NCBI GenBank assembly: GCA_016210565.1 | Contig: JACQUA010000182.1 | Location: 1 to 40,847, forward strand | Direction of reading: 5' to 3' | Origin: Chloroflexota bacterium | GTDB lineage: Bacteria > Chloroflexota > Dehalococcoidia > JACQUA01 | DNA: 40,847 bases | Shown here: piece by piece, positions 1-9,511 of the stretch | Layout of the letters: each line of letters starts with the position of its first letter | Position numbering within the stretch: position 1 is the stretch's first letter | Program-made: the position numbers and the translations under genes | The notes under the pieces: generated by a model | Seen by the model: only the letters and a program-made list of their open reading frames with translations | What the model was told of the DNA's origin: nothing | Databases searched by the model: none

Positions 1-48
1 AGCGAGTAGTGAGTAGTGAGTAGCGAGTAGTGAGTAGCAGGCAGCCAG
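1..48. repeat. Heptamer tandem repeat tract
   Basis: The first 48 bases are degenerate copies of a 7-base unit of the form AGYGAGT, continuing into AGCAGGC/AGCCAGG. Similar 7-base periodic tracts in other wordings occur near 28284, 30910, 31160 and 31830. This resembles the short tandemly repeated (STRR) heptamers known in some bacteria. No gene is seen here. Confidence 0.7.
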
Positions 49-118
49 GGATCGTCATTGCGAGCGTGGCGAAGCAATCCCCTCCGCTTTGCGAGAGTCC
101 GCAAGGCGGACCAGCATG
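49..118. repeat. Dispersed intergenic repeat (CGTCATTGCGAGC type)
   Basis: Bases 53-80 carry the motif CGTCATTGCGAGC...GAAGCAATCCC, which recurs inverted at 1152-1180 and in part at 4094-4123. It is followed by TTTGCGAGAGTCCGCAAGGCGGAC, related to 27899-27960 and 29068-29120. The repeat lies inside the open frame upstream of the pyrD start and argues against the longest start for that gene. Confidence 0.6.
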
Positions 119-187
119 CCAGTCAAGTGGCGAGTAGCGAGTAGCCGACAGCCATTCGTTTCTTCATCTGGAGACAGGATATTTCTC

Positions 188-1123
188 TTGAATCTTGAAG
201 TGCAACTAGCTCCGCGCCATCCTCGGGGACTTCGGCTGCGCAACCCGGTCATCGCCGCGTCCGGCACCTTTGGCTACGGCGAGGAATTCGAGGGAGTCAT
301 AGATATCCAGCGCCTGGGAGCGATCGTCTGTAAAGGCACCACGCTCAAAGCCAGGGAAGGGAACCCCCAGCCGCGCCTTGCCGAAACTCCCTGCGGCCTG
401 CTGAACTCCATCGGCCTGGAAAACATCGGTTTGGGCCGGCTGATAAGCGAGAAAGCGCCGGTCTGGGCCGGATGGAAGACGCCAGTGATCGTCAACATCG
501 CCGGCGGTTCGCTGGCCGAATACCGCAAGCTGGCCTCCAGTCTGGAAGGGGTGGTCGGGGTGGCTGCTCTAGAGTTGAACATAAGCTGTCCGAACGTGAG
601 GTCAGGCGGGATGGAGTTTGGCATGAAACCTGATCTCACCGCCAGAGTGACCGCCGCGGTGCGGCAGGCGAACTCTCTTCCGCTGATCGTCAAGCTTTCC
701 CCTAACGCGGGCGATATCGTGTCGATCGCCAGGGCAGCCGTCCGGGAAGGGGCTGACGCGCTGTGCCTGATAAATACCTTGAAGGGCATGGCGATAGACC
801 TGGCAAAGAAGAGGCGGTTGCCCGGGTTCGGGTCGGGGGGACTCTCCGGCCCGGCGATCAAGCCGGTGGCGCTGTACCAGGTGTACTCGGTCTCCGGGGC
901 GGTTGATGTCCCCGTGATCGGGTGCGGCGGCATCGAGTGTGGGCGGGATGCCCTGGAGTTCCTCGCGGCCGGCGCCGCCGCGGTGGAGGTGGGGACGGCC
1001 AGTTTCACCAACCCGCGGGCCACAATTGATATTCTGGATGGCCTGGAGAAGCACATGGCGGAGAATGATGTCAGGGACGTCGGGGAACTGACCGGGGTGG
1101 CGCGAGCCTGGAATATTGTTTGA
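188..1123 (+). CDS. pyrD: Dihydroorotate dehydrogenase, class 1B catalytic subunit
   Basis: Oxidises dihydroorotate to orotate in pyrimidine synthesis. The 311-residue product is a TIM-barrel FMN protein that begins like family members (NLEVQLAP, then a PRGLRLRNPV stretch and AASGTFGYG). It carries the class 1 motif NISCPN with the active-site Cys at about residue 134, the GTTLKAREGNPQPR segment typical of class 1B, and the late phosphate-binding motif GCGGIECGRDA. I chose TTG at 188 because GGAGACAGG lies at 170-178 and the family N-terminus starts here; the frame is open back to 89, but that part is intergenic repeat. Class 1B enzymes work with an electron-transfer subunit, PyrK, which is not in the window and may lie upstream. 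The class is inferred from sequence style. Confidence 0.93.
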   Translation: MNLEVQLAPRHPRGLRLRNPVIAASGTFGYGEEFEGVIDIQRLGAIVCKGTTLKAREGNPQPRLAETPCGLLNSIGLENIGLGRLISEKAPVWAGWKTPVIVNIAGGSLAEYRKLASSLEGVVGVAALELNISCPNVRSGGMEFGMKPDLTARVTAAVRQANSLPLIVKLSPNAGDIVSIARAAVREGADALCLINTLKGMAIDLAKKRRLPGFGSGGLSGPAIKPVALYQVYSVSGAVDVPVIGCGGIECGRDALEFLAAGAAAVEVGTASFTNPRATIDILDGLEKHMAENDVRDVGELTGVARAWNIV

Positions 1124-1294
1124 CCGATAGGGCACAGGGTGCGTGAAGGCCGTCATTGCTTCGCTTCGCTCGCAATGACGGACCAATCAACCGCGCGCCC
1201 CTACGGACATGGCGGGCGGACAAACGGGTCCGCCCCTGCGGCCTACTCCGTCCCTCGCAGGCGCGGTGGCCTGCGCTACCGAAGGTAGTCATTC
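1124..1294. repeat. Intergenic repeats between pyrD and the cation ATPase
   Basis: This gap holds an inverted CATTGCTTCGCTTCGCTCGCAATGAC hairpin-like repeat (about 1152-1180), a GC-rich stretch with GGGCGGACAAACGGGTCCGCCC (about 1214-1236), and a REP-like palindrome at 1257-1281 (GCAGGCGCGGTGGCCTGCGC) related to those near 21428 and 25027. No gene is visible. Confidence 0.55.
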
Positions 1295-4009
1295 GTGAAC
1301 GGGAAAGACCCCTCAATCCAGCCTTCTTCCGCCTGGTATTCCCTTTCCGCTGAAGCGGTCCTGGAAAGCCTGGGTTCCGGCCGGGAAGGGTTGGACGAGG
1401 CGGAGGTGAAGAGGCGCCTGGACCGCTTCGGGCGGAACGTGCTCCCCGAGAAGAAGAAGGCTTCCCCTGTCTGGCTGTTTTTGCGCCAGTTTGCCAGTCC
1501 CCTCATCTACATCCTGCTCATCGCTGCCGGCATCGAAATCTTTTACATGAACAAGCCACTGGACGCGGTGGTTATTGCGGCGGTGGTGTTCCTCAACGCG
1601 GTTATCGGTTTCTTTCAGGAGAGCAAGGCGGAAGCGGCCATGGAGGCGCTGAAGCGGATGATATCGCCCAAGGCGAGGGTGAGGCGGAAAGGCGAAACCG
1701 TTCAGGTGCCGGCGAGCAGACTGGTCCCGGGGGATTTGGTCCTGATGGAAGCCGGCGACCGCGTGCCCGCCGACGCCAGGGTTATCGATGCCGTCTCCCT
1801 CGTTGTCGATGAGTCGCCTTTGACCGGCGAGTCAGCGCCGGTGGAAAAATTCAGCGCCGCCTTGCCGGGAGAGGTCCCCGTGGCGGACCGCGGGAACATG
1901 GTGCACCAGGCCACGACAGTGGTCGGGGGCAAAGGAGTGGCGGTGGTAGTGGCCACCGGGGGGAACACCGAAGTGGGGAAAATCAGCGCCAGCGTTCAGG
2001 CGGTCAAGCCTCCCCCGACCCCTCTGCAGCAGAACGTGGCCAGGCTGGGGCGCTACATAGGGATCATCGTTCTCGTCATCACCGCTTTCCTCGTGGCGGA
2101 GGGTATCCTGAAAGGGTACACCTTTGAGGACATGTTTACCGTCGGCATCGCCGCCGCGGTGTCGGCTATCCCCGAAGGCTTGCCGGTGCTGGTCACCGTG
2201 GTCCTGGCTCTCGGCATGAGGCGGATGGCCCGCAGGAACGCCATCATCCGCAAACTGGCGGCCGTGGAAACCCTCGGCACCGCCACCATTATTTGCTCGG
2301 ACAAGACCGGCACCTTTACTGAAAACGAGATGACCGTAAGGGAAATCTATGTTCCCGTCCGGACGATAGAGGTTACCGGCGAGGGCTACCGTCCCGAGGG
2401 GGAGTTCCGCGAAAACGGGACGTCCGTGGACCCCCTCGCCGATGCCTCGCTGGGGATGGCGCTCAGGATAGGCGCGCTGTGCAACGATTCCGCCGTCATG
2501 GTCCAGGAAGGCCGGAACATCGCCATCGGCGACCCGACCGAGGCCGCCCTGTTGACCATCGCTCTCAAGGCGGGTCTGAGTCGCGAGGCCCTGGAGAAAG
2601 AGTCGCCGCGGATTTCGGAACTGCCTTTCCAGTCCGAAAAGAGGTATATGGCCACCCTTCATCCGGCTGCCGGAGGGGGAGGCATTACTTATATCAAGGG
2701 GGCATTGGACAGGGTGCTGGCGATGTGCCGCTACATCTACGTGGCGGGGGCGAAAAGGGAGATGACGCCGGCCGACCGGCAGCGCATCGAGGAGCAGAAC
2801 GAAAAGATGGCTGCCGGGGCGCTGCGCGTGATCGCCCTCGCTTTCAGGGAATGCGCGGCGCCGAAGCCCGAGCTGTGTCTCCAGGATGCGGAAAGCGGGG
2901 CTACGTTTGTCGGTCTGGCCGGCATGATCGATCCGCCCCGGCAAGAAGCCAGGAAGGCTGTGGCCGATTGCCGCGAGGCCGGCATAAAGGTCGTCATGAT
3001 CACGGGCGACCAGAAACTCACCGCGGTGGCCATAGCGCGGCAACTCGGACTGCCGGAAGGGGATGTGGTGACCGGGGTGGAACTGGAGAAGATGACGGAC
3101 GAAGAACTGAGGGCGCGGGCGGAGAACATCTCCGTTTTTGCCCGGGTGGAGCCTTTGCAGAAACTCAGGATTGTCGATGCCTACAAGTCCAGGGGACACG
3201 TGGTAGCGATGACCGGAGACGGGGTGAATGACGCCCCGGCATTGCGGGCGGCGAACATCGGGATAGCGATGGGCATCAAGGGGACGGACGTGGCCAAAGA
3301 GGCCGCGGACATGGTCCTGGCCGACGATAACTTCGCTTCCATCGTGGCGGCGGTGGAGGAGGGGAGAGTAATTTTTGACAACATCAAGCGCACGGTTTTC
3401 TATCTGCTCAGCACCAACCTGGGGGAGCTATTTACCTGGATCGGGGCGTTGTTGATCGGGCTGCCGCTGCCTGTGGTCGCCGTCCAGATTCTGTGGATCA
3501 ACCTGGTCACCGATGGCGCCTGCACCGTTCCGCTGGGCATGGAACCCGGGATGCGGGGGCTGCTGAAGAGGTCCCCCCGGGAGACCGGCGTCACCTATCC
3601 GGCGATGTGGGGGCGCACCGTCTTGCTGGCCGGGGTCATGGCAGCCGGGAGCGTCTGGCTGTTTGCGTGGAAGCTGTCCGAGGGCAACCCCGATCTGGCG
3701 CGGACGGTGGCCTTCTGTGTCCTGGTGGCCTTCCAGTGGGCCAATGCCCTCAATGCCCGCTCGGAAAAGGAATCGCTGTTGAAAACCGGCCTGGGGGGAA
3801 ATCCCTGGTTGCTGGGCGGCATCGCCCTGGCGATAGCGCTGCAACTGGCCGTAGTCTACATACCTCCCTTGCAAACGCTTTTCTACACCGTGCCGCTGGG
3901 CGCCGGGGACTGGCTTGTTATTATCCTGGTCTCGTTAAGCGTTATCGTGGCTGATGAAGTCCGGAAAGCGATTGTTCTTTGGCTCTCGCCGTCTAAGTGT
4001 CGCCCGTGA
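1295..4009 (+). CDS. Cation-transporting P-type ATPase, P2A (calcium-type)
   Basis: An integral membrane pump that uses ATP through an aspartyl-phosphate intermediate to move a cation, probably Ca2+ or Mn2+. The 904-residue protein has the full P-type order: an N-terminal cation ATPase domain, the M1-M2 hairpin, the actuator motif TGES at about 177, PEGLP in M4 at about 293, the phosphorylation motif DKTGT with Asp at about 336, MITGDQ, TGDGVNDAP at about 640, and C-terminal helices with NLVTDG in M6. PEGLP and NLVTDG are the ion-binding signatures of the SERCA/PMR1 branch, rather than the CPC motif of heavy-metal pumps. Start is GTG at 1295 with a weak GAAGG at 1281-1285. It is separated from pyrD by repeats, so it is probably a separate unit. 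Which ion it moves is inferred. Confidence 0.95.
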   Translation: MNGKDPSIQPSSAWYSLSAEAVLESLGSGREGLDEAEVKRRLDRFGRNVLPEKKKASPVWLFLRQFASPLIYILLIAAGIEIFYMNKPLDAVVIAAVVFLNAVIGFFQESKAEAAMEALKRMISPKARVRRKGETVQVPASRLVPGDLVLMEAGDRVPADARVIDAVSLVVDESPLTGESAPVEKFSAALPGEVPVADRGNMVHQATTVVGGKGVAVVVATGGNTEVGKISASVQAVKPPPTPLQQNVARLGRYIGIIVLVITAFLVAEGILKGYTFEDMFTVGIAAAVSAIPEGLPVLVTVVLALGMRRMARRNAIIRKLAAVETLGTATIICSDKTGTFTENEMTVREIYVPVRTIEVTGEGYRPEGEFRENGTSVDPLADASLGMALRIGALCNDSAVMVQEGRNIAIGDPTEAALLTIALKAGLSREALEKESPRISELPFQSEKRYMATLHPAAGGGGITYIKGALDRVLAMCRYIYVAGAKREMTPADRQRIEEQNEKMAAGALRVIALAFRECAAPKPELCLQDAESGATFVGLAGMIDPPRQEARKAVADCREAGIKVVMITGDQKLTAVAIARQLGLPEGDVVTGVELEKMTDEELRARAENISVFARVEPLQKLRIVDAYKSRGHVVAMTGDGVNDAPALRAANIGIAMGIKGTDVAKEAADMVLADDNFASIVAAVEEGRVIFDNIKRTVFYLLSTNLGELFTWIGALLIGLPLPVVAVQILWINLVTDGACTVPLGMEPGMRGLLKRSPRETGVTYPAMWGRTVLLAGVMAAGSVWLFAWKLSEGNPDLARTVAFCVLVAFQWANALNARSEKESLLKTGLGGNPWLLGGIALAIALQLAVVYIPPLQTLFYTVPLGAGDWLVIILVSLSVIVADEVRKAIVLWLSPSKCRP

Positions 4010-4319
4010 AGGCGAAAACCCCGTTGCTGGTTGTCCGTCAGATTCCAATTGACATGGCGGCGCCTTCTGGGTATTATTCTCAGAAAATAGGCCGTCTTTG
4101 CGAGCGAAGCGCGGCAATCTCCTCGTCTATGAGCTATATCATAGACGCGGGTTTGCCCTGCATGTACCATCGGAAGGTTGATTTGCTGCGAGACTGAGTC
4201 GCCGGCGGTTGCGGGGGGGGGGCGCCTTTTTGTCGCTGGCCCTTTCCCCCGGAGATCGTACCACTACACACCACCGGATCTCGTACATAGCTTTGTTGAA
4301 GGAGAACGGGAGTGAGCAA
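4010..4319. other. Intergenic region with a dispersed repeat fragment
   Basis: About 310 bases without a convincing gene. Bases 4094-4123 (TTTGCGAGCGAAGCGCGGCAATCTC) are a copy of the CATTGCGAGC...GCAATC repeat also seen at 53 and 1152. A run of nine G lies near 4214. A GGGAG ribosome-binding site for the next gene is at 4308-4312. Confidence 0.6.
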
Positions 4320-5639
4320 ATGTTTACTGTCGCAGTAACAGGAGACTGCATCATAAACAGGCGGATTTCGGTCAATAGTGAAGAGAAATTCACTTCCTTA
4401 GTCAAACTGCTCCGGGAAGCGGACGTCGCCTACACTCATTTAGAGACTTTGATACATGACTATGAAGGAAGTGAAATCTACCCGGCTGCCGAGGCCGGCT
4501 GGACATGGATGCGGTCTCCGCGCTTTGTGGTGGACGAGCTCAAATGGGCTGGTTTCGACATGGTGTCCCATGCCTCCAATCACTGCCTGGATTATTCCTA
4601 CGGCGGGCTGGCTTCTACCTGGAAGGCCCTGGATGAGGGCGGCCTGATACACGCGGGCACAGGAAGAAACCTGGGGGAAGCCAGAGAACCGGCCTACCTT
4701 GACACCGGGAAGGGAAGGGTAGCCCTTATATCCATGTGCTCGTCTTTCACCGGCTGGGCCAGGGCTGGCGAAACGCGGCGTGATGTTAAAGGCAGGCCCG
4801 GTCTTAATCCGCTTCGTTACTATCATGTAGCCGATGCCCGCAAAATGGAAGCGGTGAGGCAACTGGCTTTTGACCTGGGGTGGCGCATTTCGAGGCAAGG
4901 CAAAGAATGGCTGTTCAACCCGCCGGGGCTCCAGATGGCAATTCACAGGTTTGTGGAAGGGGACGAACCTGGCATACACGCGGTGGTGGATGAGGATGAC
5001 GCCGGGGGTAATCTCCGGTCAATCAGAGACGCCCGGAGACAGGCTGACTACGTAGTTGTGCACCTGCACAATCATGAGTGGCACCCGGCCAAGGGTCTGA
5101 ATGTGCCCGCTGAATTCGTTCCTCCTTTTGCCAGGGCCTGCATAGAGGCCGGCGCCGACGTGTTTGTCGGGCAGGGCTCTCATGCGCCGCTCCGGGGAAT
5201 CGAAATCCACAAGGGGAAACCGATATTCTACGATCCCGGGGACTTCGTCGGCATGAGTGGCACCGTAACGAGAATGCCGGCGGACTACTACTGGAGGCCC
5301 GGCTACGATCCGGCCATACGAAGCTGGGAGGCAACGCCGGCAGACGTGTATGACGCCAGGGCAGCGCTGCCCAAACCACTGAACGGGGGCCCCTTTTCGG
5401 CTCGCGTCGTGGGTTCCGTGGTTGGCGTCTGTTCGTTCGGGGAAGACGGGGGGCTCGAAGGACTGAAGCTCTACCCCATAACCATGAGCAAAAGACCGCG
5501 CTCAAAAAGCGGAACCCCCATGCTGGCCGATGCTGAGATGTCCGGGAAGATAATCGACTACCTTCAGGAGCTATCCGCTCCATTTGGCACAAAGATAGAG
5601 TTCAAGGACAATGCAGGCGTGGTTAACCTGCGCCAATAG
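4320..5639 (+). CDS. CapA-family (PgsA-like) metallophosphatase-fold protein
   Basis: Matches the CapA family known from poly-gamma-glutamate capsule loci. Its conserved elements appear in order: VAVTGDCIINRR at the N-terminus, DVAYTHLET, SHASNHCLDY, VVHLHNHEWH, then VFVGQGSH and GKPIFYDPGDF. These Asp, Asn and His residues are the metal-binding positions of the calcineurin-like fold. The product is about 439 residues and shows no signal peptide or membrane anchor, unlike capsule CapA, so it is probably cytoplasmic. ATG at 4320 is chosen because GGGAG sits 7 bases upstream; the frame is open further up through non-conserved sequence. No capsule genes are nearby. It heads a 20-kb catabolic block, and its role there is unknown. 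Confidence 0.82.
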   Translation: MFTVAVTGDCIINRRISVNSEEKFTSLVKLLREADVAYTHLETLIHDYEGSEIYPAAEAGWTWMRSPRFVVDELKWAGFDMVSHASNHCLDYSYGGLASTWKALDEGGLIHAGTGRNLGEAREPAYLDTGKGRVALISMCSSFTGWARAGETRRDVKGRPGLNPLRYYHVADARKMEAVRQLAFDLGWRISRQGKEWLFNPPGLQMAIHRFVEGDEPGIHAVVDEDDAGGNLRSIRDARRQADYVVVHLHNHEWHPAKGLNVPAEFVPPFARACIEAGADVFVGQGSHAPLRGIEIHKGKPIFYDPGDFVGMSGTVTRMPADYYWRPGYDPAIRSWEATPADVYDARAALPKPLNGGPFSARVVGSVVGVCSFGEDGGLEGLKLYPITMSKRPRSKSGTPMLADAEMSGKIIDYLQELSAPFGTKIEFKDNAGVVNLRQ

Positions 5640-5664
5640 AAGCGCATTAACTAATGAGGCACAT

Positions 5665-5775
5665 GTTCACCACAAAGACACTCAGGGGGCACAGAGAAAC
5701 TTGTTTAGCGACCAAACCGGCGCCGGATTGCGTCATCTCGTCGTCTCTGTGTTCTCCGTGTCTCTGTGGCGAAAC
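5665..5775. repeat. Imperfect inverted repeat (CACAAAGACAC / GTGTCTCTGTGG)
   Basis: The left arm at 5665-5700 (GTTCACCACAAAGACAC...CACAGAGAAAC) is matched in reverse complement by 5743-5775 (GTCTCTGTG...GTGTCTCTGTGG). It lies just upstream of the oxidoreductase at 5802 and could fold in RNA. It looks like a widespread environmental intergenic repeat rather than a specific regulator. Confidence 0.65.
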
Positions 5776-5801
5776 CCACGGTGAAAGGAAAGAATTCGAT
5801 A

Positions 5802-7745
5802 ATGACTATGACGTTTAGAAAGCTGTTTGAACCGCTGAAGATTGGCCCCTGCACTCTAAAGAACCGCATCATAAAGTCCCCGGTCACCACAAGATTATCG
5901 CTATTGAGCGGCGAAGTAACGCCACAATTATTGGACCATTATGCAGCATTCGCTAGAGGCGGCGCGGCAATGGTCACGGTTGAATCGACCGAGGTGGACT
6001 CTCGTCATTCGCGGGTCAGGCCAAACTTGCGAGTTGACAGCGATGCCTACCTCGCCGGCCTGCACGAACTGGCGGAGGCGATACATTTGAACGGCGCCCT
6101 GGCCTGTCTGCAATTGCGTCACGTGGGGATGCAGGGCATTGATCCCGTCTCTCCATCCGGCGTGTCCAGCCAGAGGCAGGGGAAGCGGGGCTACGTGACA
6201 CCGAGGGCGATGTCGGTAGCCGAGATCGAGGAAGCCATCATGCTTTTCTCTACGGCCGGCTACAGGGCCAAATTTGCCGGTTTTGATATGGTAGAGTTGC
6301 ATGGGGGTGGTTCCTATCTGATTCAGCAATTCGTTTCGCCGCATACCAATAGACGACAGGATGAATGGGGATCGACCTTTGAAAACCGCATCAGGCTGCC
6401 TCTGGAAATACTGCGGCAAATCCACCTGAGGTGCGGCCCCGATTTCCCCGTGGGGATCAAATTCTCCATGGACGAGTTGCTGCCTGACGGGACTGATTTT
6501 GAACAGGCAACCGCCTTCATAAAGAGGCTGGAACAGGAAGGTATCGCCTACGTTACGGGAATGCTCGGGAGCGATGAGACCTTTCATCTCGGCGAGGGCT
6601 TGCAGGCCATGAGGGCGCCCAAGGCCCAAACCGTCAAGTATGCAGAACGTCTCAAGAAGCAGGTGGGCATCGCCGTTTTTGCTACCTTTCAGATTCATGA
6701 GCCCGAACTCATGGAGGAAATTCTGGAGAAGAATCAAGTTGACGCCGTTGTTCTTGGCCGGCCTTTACTGGCCGACCCGGAGATGCCAAAGAAGATAAGG
6801 GAGGGACGGTTAGAAGACATTTGTAGATGTATCAGGTGTGGCAACTGTAATGATACCAGTACAGTCACTCACCGCAAGATAAACTGTACTCAGAACCCGG
6901 CAACGGGGAGGGAAAGGGATTATGCCCTCCGTACGGCTCTATCCCGTAAAAAGGTGCTGGTGATAGGCGGTGGACCTTCGGGGTTAGAGGCAGCCAGGGT
7001 AGCCGCACTGCGGGGTCACGATGTAACCGTCCTTGAAAAAGAGGGTGAATTAGGGGGGCAGATTAGAGTGGCATCCCTCCCCATCGGAAAAGACCATTTC
7101 ATGCCCTACCTCATCGGCTGGCGGGCGCGGCAATGCCAGAAAGCGGGTGTTAAGATCGAGCCAGGCAGGGAAGCTACGCCGGAGGTAATAAAAGAGTATA
7201 ATCCCGATGTTATTGTAGTCGCTACGGGCGCCAAAACGCTTATGCCGAAAATGCCGGGGGTGCACGGAAAGAACGTAGTGAGTGCGCCGGACGTCCTTCA
7301 GAGAAAAGCAAAGGTAGGCAAAAGAGTGGTTGTAGCCGGTGGGGGATTGGTGGGAGTCGAGGTAGCGGATTTCATAGCAGAAAAGGGACTGGCAGAAAAG
7401 GTGACTATCATCGAGATGCGACCTCAAATCGGGACGGTGGAAATGGGCATGCAGAACCGGGTTTACCTGACGCAGAAACTGGCCGAGTATGGGGTGGCCG
7501 TCCAAACCGATTCGAGAATCCGTGAGATTACGGACAATGGAGTTGGCACGGTCGACAAAGATGGAAACGAGATCAAGGTTGAAGCTGACACGGTGGTGCT
7601 GGCCCTGGGCGCTGTTTCCGAGGACGGACTTGAAGCGCGGGTGGTGGGGACGGGCCCGGAGGTATGCGTCATTGGTGACTGCAAAAGACCGCGCAATTTG
7701 AGGGAGTCCATCCTTGAAGGTTACCACACAGGGCTTTGCATCTAG
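5802..7745 (+). CDS. Old-yellow-enzyme/2,4-dienoyl-CoA-reductase-type flavoprotein (copy 1)
   Basis: A three-domain NAD(P)H-dependent oxidoreductase of about 647 residues that probably reduces an activated C=C bond in an unsaturated acid or CoA ester. Residues 1 to about 335 form an FMN TIM barrel (LFEPLKIGPCTLKNRI, LQLRHVGMQG, VELHGGGSYLIQQF). A 4Fe-4S cluster site follows with Cys at about 343, 346, 349 and 362 (CIRCGNC...C). The C-terminal half has two dinucleotide-binding motifs, VLVIGGGPSGLEAAR and VVVAGGGLVGVEVAD, for FAD and NAD(P)H. ATG 5802 has AAAGGAAAG upstream. It ends 30 bases before the ubiD start, suggesting an operon. A close paralogue sits at 12313-14328. The actual substrate is unknown. 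Confidence 0.92.
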   Translation: MTMTFRKLFEPLKIGPCTLKNRIIKSPVTTRLSLLSGEVTPQLLDHYAAFARGGAAMVTVESTEVDSRHSRVRPNLRVDSDAYLAGLHELAEAIHLNGALACLQLRHVGMQGIDPVSPSGVSSQRQGKRGYVTPRAMSVAEIEEAIMLFSTAGYRAKFAGFDMVELHGGGSYLIQQFVSPHTNRRQDEWGSTFENRIRLPLEILRQIHLRCGPDFPVGIKFSMDELLPDGTDFEQATAFIKRLEQEGIAYVTGMLGSDETFHLGEGLQAMRAPKAQTVKYAERLKKQVGIAVFATFQIHEPELMEEILEKNQVDAVVLGRPLLADPEMPKKIREGRLEDICRCIRCGNCNDTSTVTHRKINCTQNPATGRERDYALRTALSRKKVLVIGGGPSGLEAARVAALRGHDVTVLEKEGELGGQIRVASLPIGKDHFMPYLIGWRARQCQKAGVKIEPGREATPEVIKEYNPDVIVVATGAKTLMPKMPGVHGKNVVSAPDVLQRKAKVGKRVVVAGGGLVGVEVADFIAEKGLAEKVTIIEMRPQIGTVEMGMQNRVYLTQKLAEYGVAVQTDSRIREITDNGVGTVDKDGNEIKVEADTVVLALGAVSEDGLEARVVGTGPEVCVIGDCKRPRNLRESILEGYHTGLCI

Positions 7746-7775
7746 ATGCCCCGTCATTGCTCTCAGGAGGACTGC

Positions 7776-9209
7776 ATGGATTTGCGAGCATTCATTATCC
7801 AGTTAGAGGCCCTCAACGAACTGAAAGTCGTAGAGGGGGCGGACTGGAACCTGGAGATCGGCGCCATTACAGAGCTGTCTGACGAAAGGAACGGCCCTGC
7901 GCTTCTTTTTGACCACATAAAGGGCTATCCACCCGGCTACCGGGTTGCCACCAATCTCACCGCGACACCCAGGCGACTGGCAACAGCCCTTGGCCTTTCT
8001 CCGGATATCCCGAACATAGAGTTGGCCCGCCTGGTGAAGGATAGATTGAGGGGATTGAAACCGATTCCGCCCACTTATGTGGAAAAAGGATGTATAATGG
8101 AGGAGGTTTATGATGAAGGAGAAATCGACCTGTTGAAGTTTCCCGTTCCCCTATGGCACGAACACGACGGGGGCCGTTATATCGGTACCGCCGACATGGT
8201 GATAATGAGAGATCCGAAGGATGGATGGGTCAACGTGGGGACATATCGCATACAGGTACATGATCATGATACCACAGGGTTGTATATTGCGCCGGGCAAA
8301 CACGGCCGCCTGATCAGGGAAAGGTATTGGGCAGAGGGAAAGTCGTGTCCGGTGGCAATGGTCTTCGGAATGCATCCCCTTATCTGGATGCCCGCCTACC
8401 TGGGTATTCCCTGGGGTACTGAAGAATATGCCATCGCCGGCGGGCTTATCGGTGAACCCTTGCAGGTAATCACAGGGGATTATACAGGACTTCCAATCCC
8501 GGCCTGGGCAGAAATTGCGATTGAAGGTGATTGTCCCCCTCCTCAAGTGGAATCCAGGGAAGAAGGCCCGTTTGGTGAAGCGCCGGGCTATTATGGCTCC
8601 GGTGAACGGCTGGAACCGGTTGTCAGGGTAAAAAGGGTTATGCACCGCCATGACCCTGTTATCACAGGCAACCCTCCGATGAAACCCCCTTCCAGCGGCT
8701 GTGCGCTTTACATCATGCGAGCCAGCAACATCTGGCATGAGCTGGAAGGACTGGGGATTCCCGGCATCAAGGGCGTGTGGAACATGAGGGCCGGGTCCGC
8801 GCGATTTATCACCGTGGTATCCATCGAGCAAAAATATGCCGGTCATGCGAAGCAGGTAGCCATGGCGGCAATGTCCGGCATCGACGGCGCCTACTTGGGC
8901 CGGTTTGTGATAGTGGTGGACGACGATATTGATCCTTCTAACCATGACGACGTTCTCTGGGCTATGGCCACCCGCTGCGACCCTGCCACGTCCCTGGAGA
9001 TCGTCAAGGGCTGCTGGAGCGGGCTGCTGGATCCTACTATTGATCCGGAACGAAGAGCAAGAGGTGATTTGACCAACTCCAGAGCTGTGGTTCTCGCCTG
9101 CCGTCCCTACCATTGGAGAAAAGACTTCCCGAAAGTTAACAGGGCAAGCGATGCCCTGAGGTCTCAGACCATGAAGAAGTGGGGCCATTTGCTGCATCTG
9201 TCATTCTGA
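7776..9209 (+). CDS. UbiD-family prenylated-FMN-dependent decarboxylase
   Basis: Reversible (de)carboxylase of aromatic or alpha,beta-unsaturated acids using prenylated FMN. The 477-residue product is typical UbiD size. It shows FPVPLWHEHDGGRYIGTAD early, the cofactor region VNVGTYRIQVHD, and the acidic active-site segment EEGPFGEAPGYY with Glu at about 263 and 268. Start ATG 7776 follows a perfect AGGAGG at 7765-7770 by 5 bases; the frame is open upstream to 7746 but without conservation. It is tightly linked to the upstream flavoprotein. A UbiX prenyltransferase is not in the window and must be supplied elsewhere. The substrate cannot be told from sequence; in context it may remove a carboxylate before or after ring or double-bond reduction. 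Confidence 0.93.
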   Translation: MDLRAFIIQLEALNELKVVEGADWNLEIGAITELSDERNGPALLFDHIKGYPPGYRVATNLTATPRRLATALGLSPDIPNIELARLVKDRLRGLKPIPPTYVEKGCIMEEVYDEGEIDLLKFPVPLWHEHDGGRYIGTADMVIMRDPKDGWVNVGTYRIQVHDHDTTGLYIAPGKHGRLIRERYWAEGKSCPVAMVFGMHPLIWMPAYLGIPWGTEEYAIAGGLIGEPLQVITGDYTGLPIPAWAEIAIEGDCPPPQVESREEGPFGEAPGYYGSGERLEPVVRVKRVMHRHDPVITGNPPMKPPSSGCALYIMRASNIWHELEGLGIPGIKGVWNMRAGSARFITVVSIEQKYAGHAKQVAMAAMSGIDGAYLGRFVIVVDDDIDPSNHDDVLWAMATRCDPATSLEIVKGCWSGLLDPTIDPERRARGDLTNSRAVVLACRPYHWRKDFPKVNRASDALRSQTMKKWGHLLHLSF

Positions 9210-9511
9210 GCGAAGACGAGTCCCGATGCTATCGGGACGAGTCGGAGTCGAAGAATCTTTCGGAGTGGTGGCGACGATCCCGACGAGTCGGGACGCCTGC
9301 GTCGTCGCATCGCTCAGGGCTTCGGCTCTCCGGAACGGAGCATGCTCCGTTCCGAGAGTCGCGACGTGTCGGGACAGGGTGACATTTTCTGAGCAATTCA
9401 AAACTCAAAATACAAGCGACCCAAACGTTTGAGGTTTTGGGCTTTGAGAATTTGAATTTGTTTAGGGTTTAGATATTCGTATTTAGAATTTCCGTTTGTC
9501 AGGAGGCATCG
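9210..9511. repeat. Intergenic repeats (GAGCGAAGxCGAGTC family) plus AT-rich stretch
   Basis: Bases 9203-9385 hold repeated CATTCTGAGCGAAGACGAGTC and TCGAAGAATCTTTC-type sequence, shared with 12233-12262, 17686-17793 and 40663-40735. Bases 9395-9500 are AT-rich with TTTGAGGTTTTGGGCTTTGAG-like periodic sequence. No gene is seen. Confidence 0.55.

Noticed and set aside
1..48. CRISPR-like array
   Set aside because: The heptamer tracts are contiguous without spacers and far shorter than CRISPR repeats.
89..187. N-terminal extension of pyrD
   Set aside because: The extra codons are repeat DNA; family members start near the TTG at 188, which has its own ribosome-binding site.
1832..3199. 455-residue open frame on the minus strand
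   Set aside because: It lies fully antisense to the cation ATPase, whose motifs are complete. Its composition (His, Arg, Gly and Pro-rich) is that of a high-GC shadow frame.
8151..9197. 348-residue minus-strand frame
   Set aside because: Antisense shadow of ubiD; similar shadows occur opposite most genes here.
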